Position numbers and translations under genes: made by a program. Shown here piece by piece: positions 5,153 to 6,676 of a stretch of 6,676 nucleotides of DNA (within the stretch, counting starts at the first letter, position 1; each line of letters opens with the position of its first letter). The notes below the pieces were generated by a model. That model searched no databases and was not told where the DNA came from. It worked only from the letters and a program-made list of their open reading frames with translations. The stretch spans positions 1 to 6,676 of the forward strand of contig JAKEIF010000116.1 in the NCBI GenBank assembly GCA_022545875.1, written 5' to 3'. The DNA is from Nitrososphaera sp. GTDB lineage: Archaea > Thermoproteota > Nitrososphaeria > Nitrososphaerales > Nitrososphaeraceae.

Positions 5153-6277
5153 TTGCGTGCCAGTCTGCTACAGGAATTTCTAGGCAGGTCTGAGATCAGC
5201 GACATTCTACAGGCTGCACTTTCCGGGCAGAGGCTTGGATTTGACGAGTGCCTTAGGCTCGTAAAGTCCGACGATGTCTATTCTATGGGCCTAGTGGCCA
5301 ACATCTTGCGGCAGAAAAAGTTTGCCGACACGATAACTTTTATCAACAACATCATCCTCAACTACACGAACGTCTGCGTAACCTACTGCAAGTTCTGCGC
5401 ATTTTACCGTCCTCCCGGCCATGAAGAATCATACACGGTGCCTATAGAAGAAATCGTTAGGCGCGTGGCGACTTCGCGGGAAATGTTTGGGATAACCCAG
5501 GTTCTGATACAAGGAGGCCACAACCCGAACCTTAATCTGCAGTATTATGAGGACGCTTTCCGCGCAATAAAGGCAAAGTGCCCCGAGGTGGGGATAAATG
5601 GTCTCTCCCCGTCCGAAGTTGACATGATATCCAGAGTGGAAAGGTCAAGCACAAGAGAAGTGTTATCTCGGCTGAAAGCCGCTGGCATGGACACTTTTGC
5701 TGGAGGGGGCGCGGAAATATTGGAAGACCGGGTAAAGGACGAGATAAGCCCGCTCAAGATAAGGAGCCATGAATGGCTCCGGATAATGGAAGAAGCCCAC
5801 GAAATCGGGCTAAAGTCTGTAGCCACAATGATGTACGGAACGGTTGAAACCGAAAAAGAGCGGGCCAGCCACATCATGAAGATTGCAGAGCTGCAGGAAA
5901 AAACCGGCGGCTTTATGGTTTTTGTCCCTTGGAGCTTTGAGCCAAACAAGACAGAGATCCAGGCCGAAGGGTCGATCAAGTATCCGTCTGGCGGCCATTC
6001 GCTGCTCAAAATGATTGCAATTTCCCGAATAATGTTCAACGGCCTCATTGATCACCTCCAGTCTTCATGGCTGACTAATGGAATAGGAATGGCGCAGCTT
6101 GCGCTAAACTACGGCGCAGATGACTTTGGAGGCACCCTGATAGGAGAAGAGGTAGTGAGCGCGACAGGGGCAAGGTCCACAGAGCTGACTTCTGGCAAGA
6201 TAATTGCCGCGGTAAAGCAGGCCGGATTTAGGGTAGCGGAACGGGACAACTCGTATAGGATCATAAAGTACCATTAA
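5153..6277 (+). CDS. mqnC: Cyclic dehypoxanthinyl futalosine synthase, MqnC (radical SAM)
   Basis: Radical SAM enzyme that cyclises dehypoxanthine futalosine, the step before MqnD. From TTG 5153 it has 374 residues, the usual MqnC size. The cluster motif NYTNVCVTYCKFCAFYR has cysteines 75, 79 and 82 (C-x3-C-x2-C), followed by PPGHEESYT, LIQGGHNPNL, GINGLSPSEVD, FAGGGAEILEDRV and a late MVFVPWSFEPN, all standard for MqnC. The start is uncertain because there is no in-frame ATG or GTG before the conserved part: TTG 5153 (MRASLLQEFLGRSEISDIL) fits the predicted transcript start best; TTG 5126 would add nine residues (MATARSCLY), giving 383. An ATG at 5143 is in another frame that stops at 5193, so a sequencing or real frameshift at the N-terminus is not excluded. 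It is divergent from mqnE, and its last 17 bases overlap the convergent UbiD-family gene. Confidence 0.93.
   Translation: MRASLLQEFLGRSEISDILQAALSGQRLGFDECLRLVKSDDVYSMGLVANILRQKKFADTITFINNIILNYTNVCVTYCKFCAFYRPPGHEESYTVPIEEIVRRVATSREMFGITQVLIQGGHNPNLNLQYYEDAFRAIKAKCPEVGINGLSPSEVDMISRVERSSTREVLSRLKAAGMDTFAGGGAEILEDRVKDEISPLKIRSHEWLRIMEEAHEIGLKSVATMMYGTVETEKERASHIMKIAELQEKTGGFMVFVPWSFEPNKTEIQAEGSIKYPSGGHSLLKMIAISRIMFNGLIDHLQSSWLTNGIGMAQLALNYGADDFGGTLIGEEVVSATGARSTELTSGKIIAAVKQAGFRVAERDNSYRIIKYH
5763..5780. repeat. 8-bp inverted repeat inside mqnC
   Basis: GGAGCCAT, a GA spacer, then ATGGCTCC form a perfect inverted repeat within the coding sequence (encoding RSHEW). In RNA it would give a 7-bp stem with a TGAA loop. 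It may be chance imposed by codons; no function is evident. Confidence 0.4.
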
Positions 6278-6676
6278 AGTACTCTGACCATCTGCGGTCG
6301 ACCAGCTGCGTTGTCGGTTCATCTGCGACCGCCAACTGTTGGATTTCGCGCGTGTATCCTTCTTCACGTGTCTTTGTAGTCGCGTCAATGCCCAGCTTTG
6401 ACCCAAGGTTTACCAGCGGAGAAGCCGGGTCAAGTGTGTCGGTGGGAGTGTTGTTGATAATCATTGTGTCTCGGGCAGGATCAGCTCTGGTCGTCAGGGC
6501 CCATATTACATCGTCCATGTCATGCACGTTCACGTCGCTATCGACAACAACAAACATCTTTGTCAGCGACAGCTGTCCCATGCCCCAGAGACCCATCATG
6601 ACCTTTCTCGCCTGGCCTGGATATTGTTTCTTTATTGAAATAATTGCAAACCCTTGAAACCATCCCGCTGCCGGCA
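6261..6676 (-). CDS. UbiD-family decarboxylase, C-terminal part (probable menaquinone decarboxylase, MqnL-like); 5' end outside window
   Basis: 137 codons are visible up to TGA at 6261-6263; the frame is open to the right edge, so the N-terminal two thirds of a protein usually near 430-490 residues is missing. The visible part reads AAGWFQGFAIISIKKQYPGQ, then RKVMMGLWGMGQLSLTKMFVVVDSD, DVNVHDMDDVIWALTTRADPARD and a terminal VDRRWSEYFNGTL, matching the UbiD C-terminal domain closely. UbiD enzymes decarboxylate aromatic or unsaturated acids with prenylated FMN; the catalytic Arg/Glu residues lie in the missing part. Standing next to mqnC, mqnE and mqnD, it most likely acts as the UbiD-like step of the futalosine pathway (MqnL), but the family alone does not fix the substrate. 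The Met at 6599 is internal, not the start. Its 3' end overlaps the 3' end of mqnC by 17 bp. Confidence 0.9.
   Translation of the reverse strand, partial: PAAGWFQGFAIISIKKQYPGQARKVMMGLWGMGQLSLTKMFVVVDSDVNVHDMDDVIWALTTRADPARDTMIINNTPTDTLDPASPLVNLGSKLGIDATTKTREEGYTREIQQLAVADEPTTQLVDRRWSEYFNGTL

Noticed and set aside
5545..6048. 167-codon minus-strand frame inside mqnC
   Set aside because: Despite its length it is antisense to well conserved MqnC motifs and its translation resembles no family.
3956..6277. The two radical SAM genes as CofG/CofH (F420 synthesis)
   Set aside because: HIVGGFHP/PGGGAEIF and LIQGGHNP/AGGGAEIL signatures, together with the adjacent mqnD, fit MqnE and MqnC better.
6261..6599. 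A separate 112-residue protein starting at Met 6599
   Set aside because: The frame continues upstream to the window edge with conserved UbiD sequence (SIKKQYPGQARKV), so that Met is internal.
1..6676. CRISPR array, tRNA, rRNA or insertion sequence
   Set aside because: No regularly spaced repeats, cloverleaf-like segments, transposase motifs or terminal inverted repeats were seen; nearly every base lies in one of the assigned genes.

Overview
The window looks like chromosomal DNA of an ammonia-oxidising archaeon of the Nitrososphaera type (Nitrososphaerota/Thaumarchaeota). The grounds are an archaeal-type elongation factor 2 with a diphthamide loop, archaeal TATA elements placed so that transcripts would begin at or within a few bases of the start codons, several likely TTG starts, an almost complete absence of spacer DNA, and base composition close to 50% GC by eye. 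The genus is an inference from overall protein character; the archaeal assignment is much firmer.

Layout. Bases 1-1937 (minus) hold the first 645 codons of EF-2; its C-terminus lies beyond the left edge. Upstream of it in the same direction (2009-2668, minus) is a protein with two CBS domains and a C-terminal C2H2-type zinc finger. A 150-base AT-rich divergent promoter region follows, then on the plus strand a possible 20-codon leader ORF (2821-2883) and a 66-residue dodecin (2886-3086). From 3135 to the right edge are four genes of the futalosine route to menaquinone, on alternating strands: mqnD (3135-3959, +), mqnE (3956-5059, -), mqnC (about 5153-6277, +) and the C-terminal part of a UbiD-family decarboxylase (6261-6676, -), a plausible MqnL.

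How they fit together. MqnE (radical SAM) makes aminofutalosine, MqnC (radical SAM) cyclises dehypoxanthine futalosine, MqnD releases 1,4-dihydroxy-6-naphthoate, and a UbiD-type enzyme using prenylated FMN is expected to remove the ring carboxylate after prenylation. MqnA, MqnB and the UbiA-like prenyltransferase are not visible here. The genes cannot form one operon: each neighbouring pair is convergent or divergent, each of the three with a visible 5' end has its own TATA element, and both convergent pairs overlap at their stop codons (4 bp and 17 bp). The divergent mqnE/mqnC promoter region carries a perfect 12-bp palindrome that could be a shared operator.

I see no mobile element, CRISPR array, tRNA or rRNA. 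The points most worth a second look are the dodecin that lacks the flavin-stacking tryptophan, its short leader ORF, the palindrome, the interlocked 3' ends, and the CBS-zinc finger fusion.
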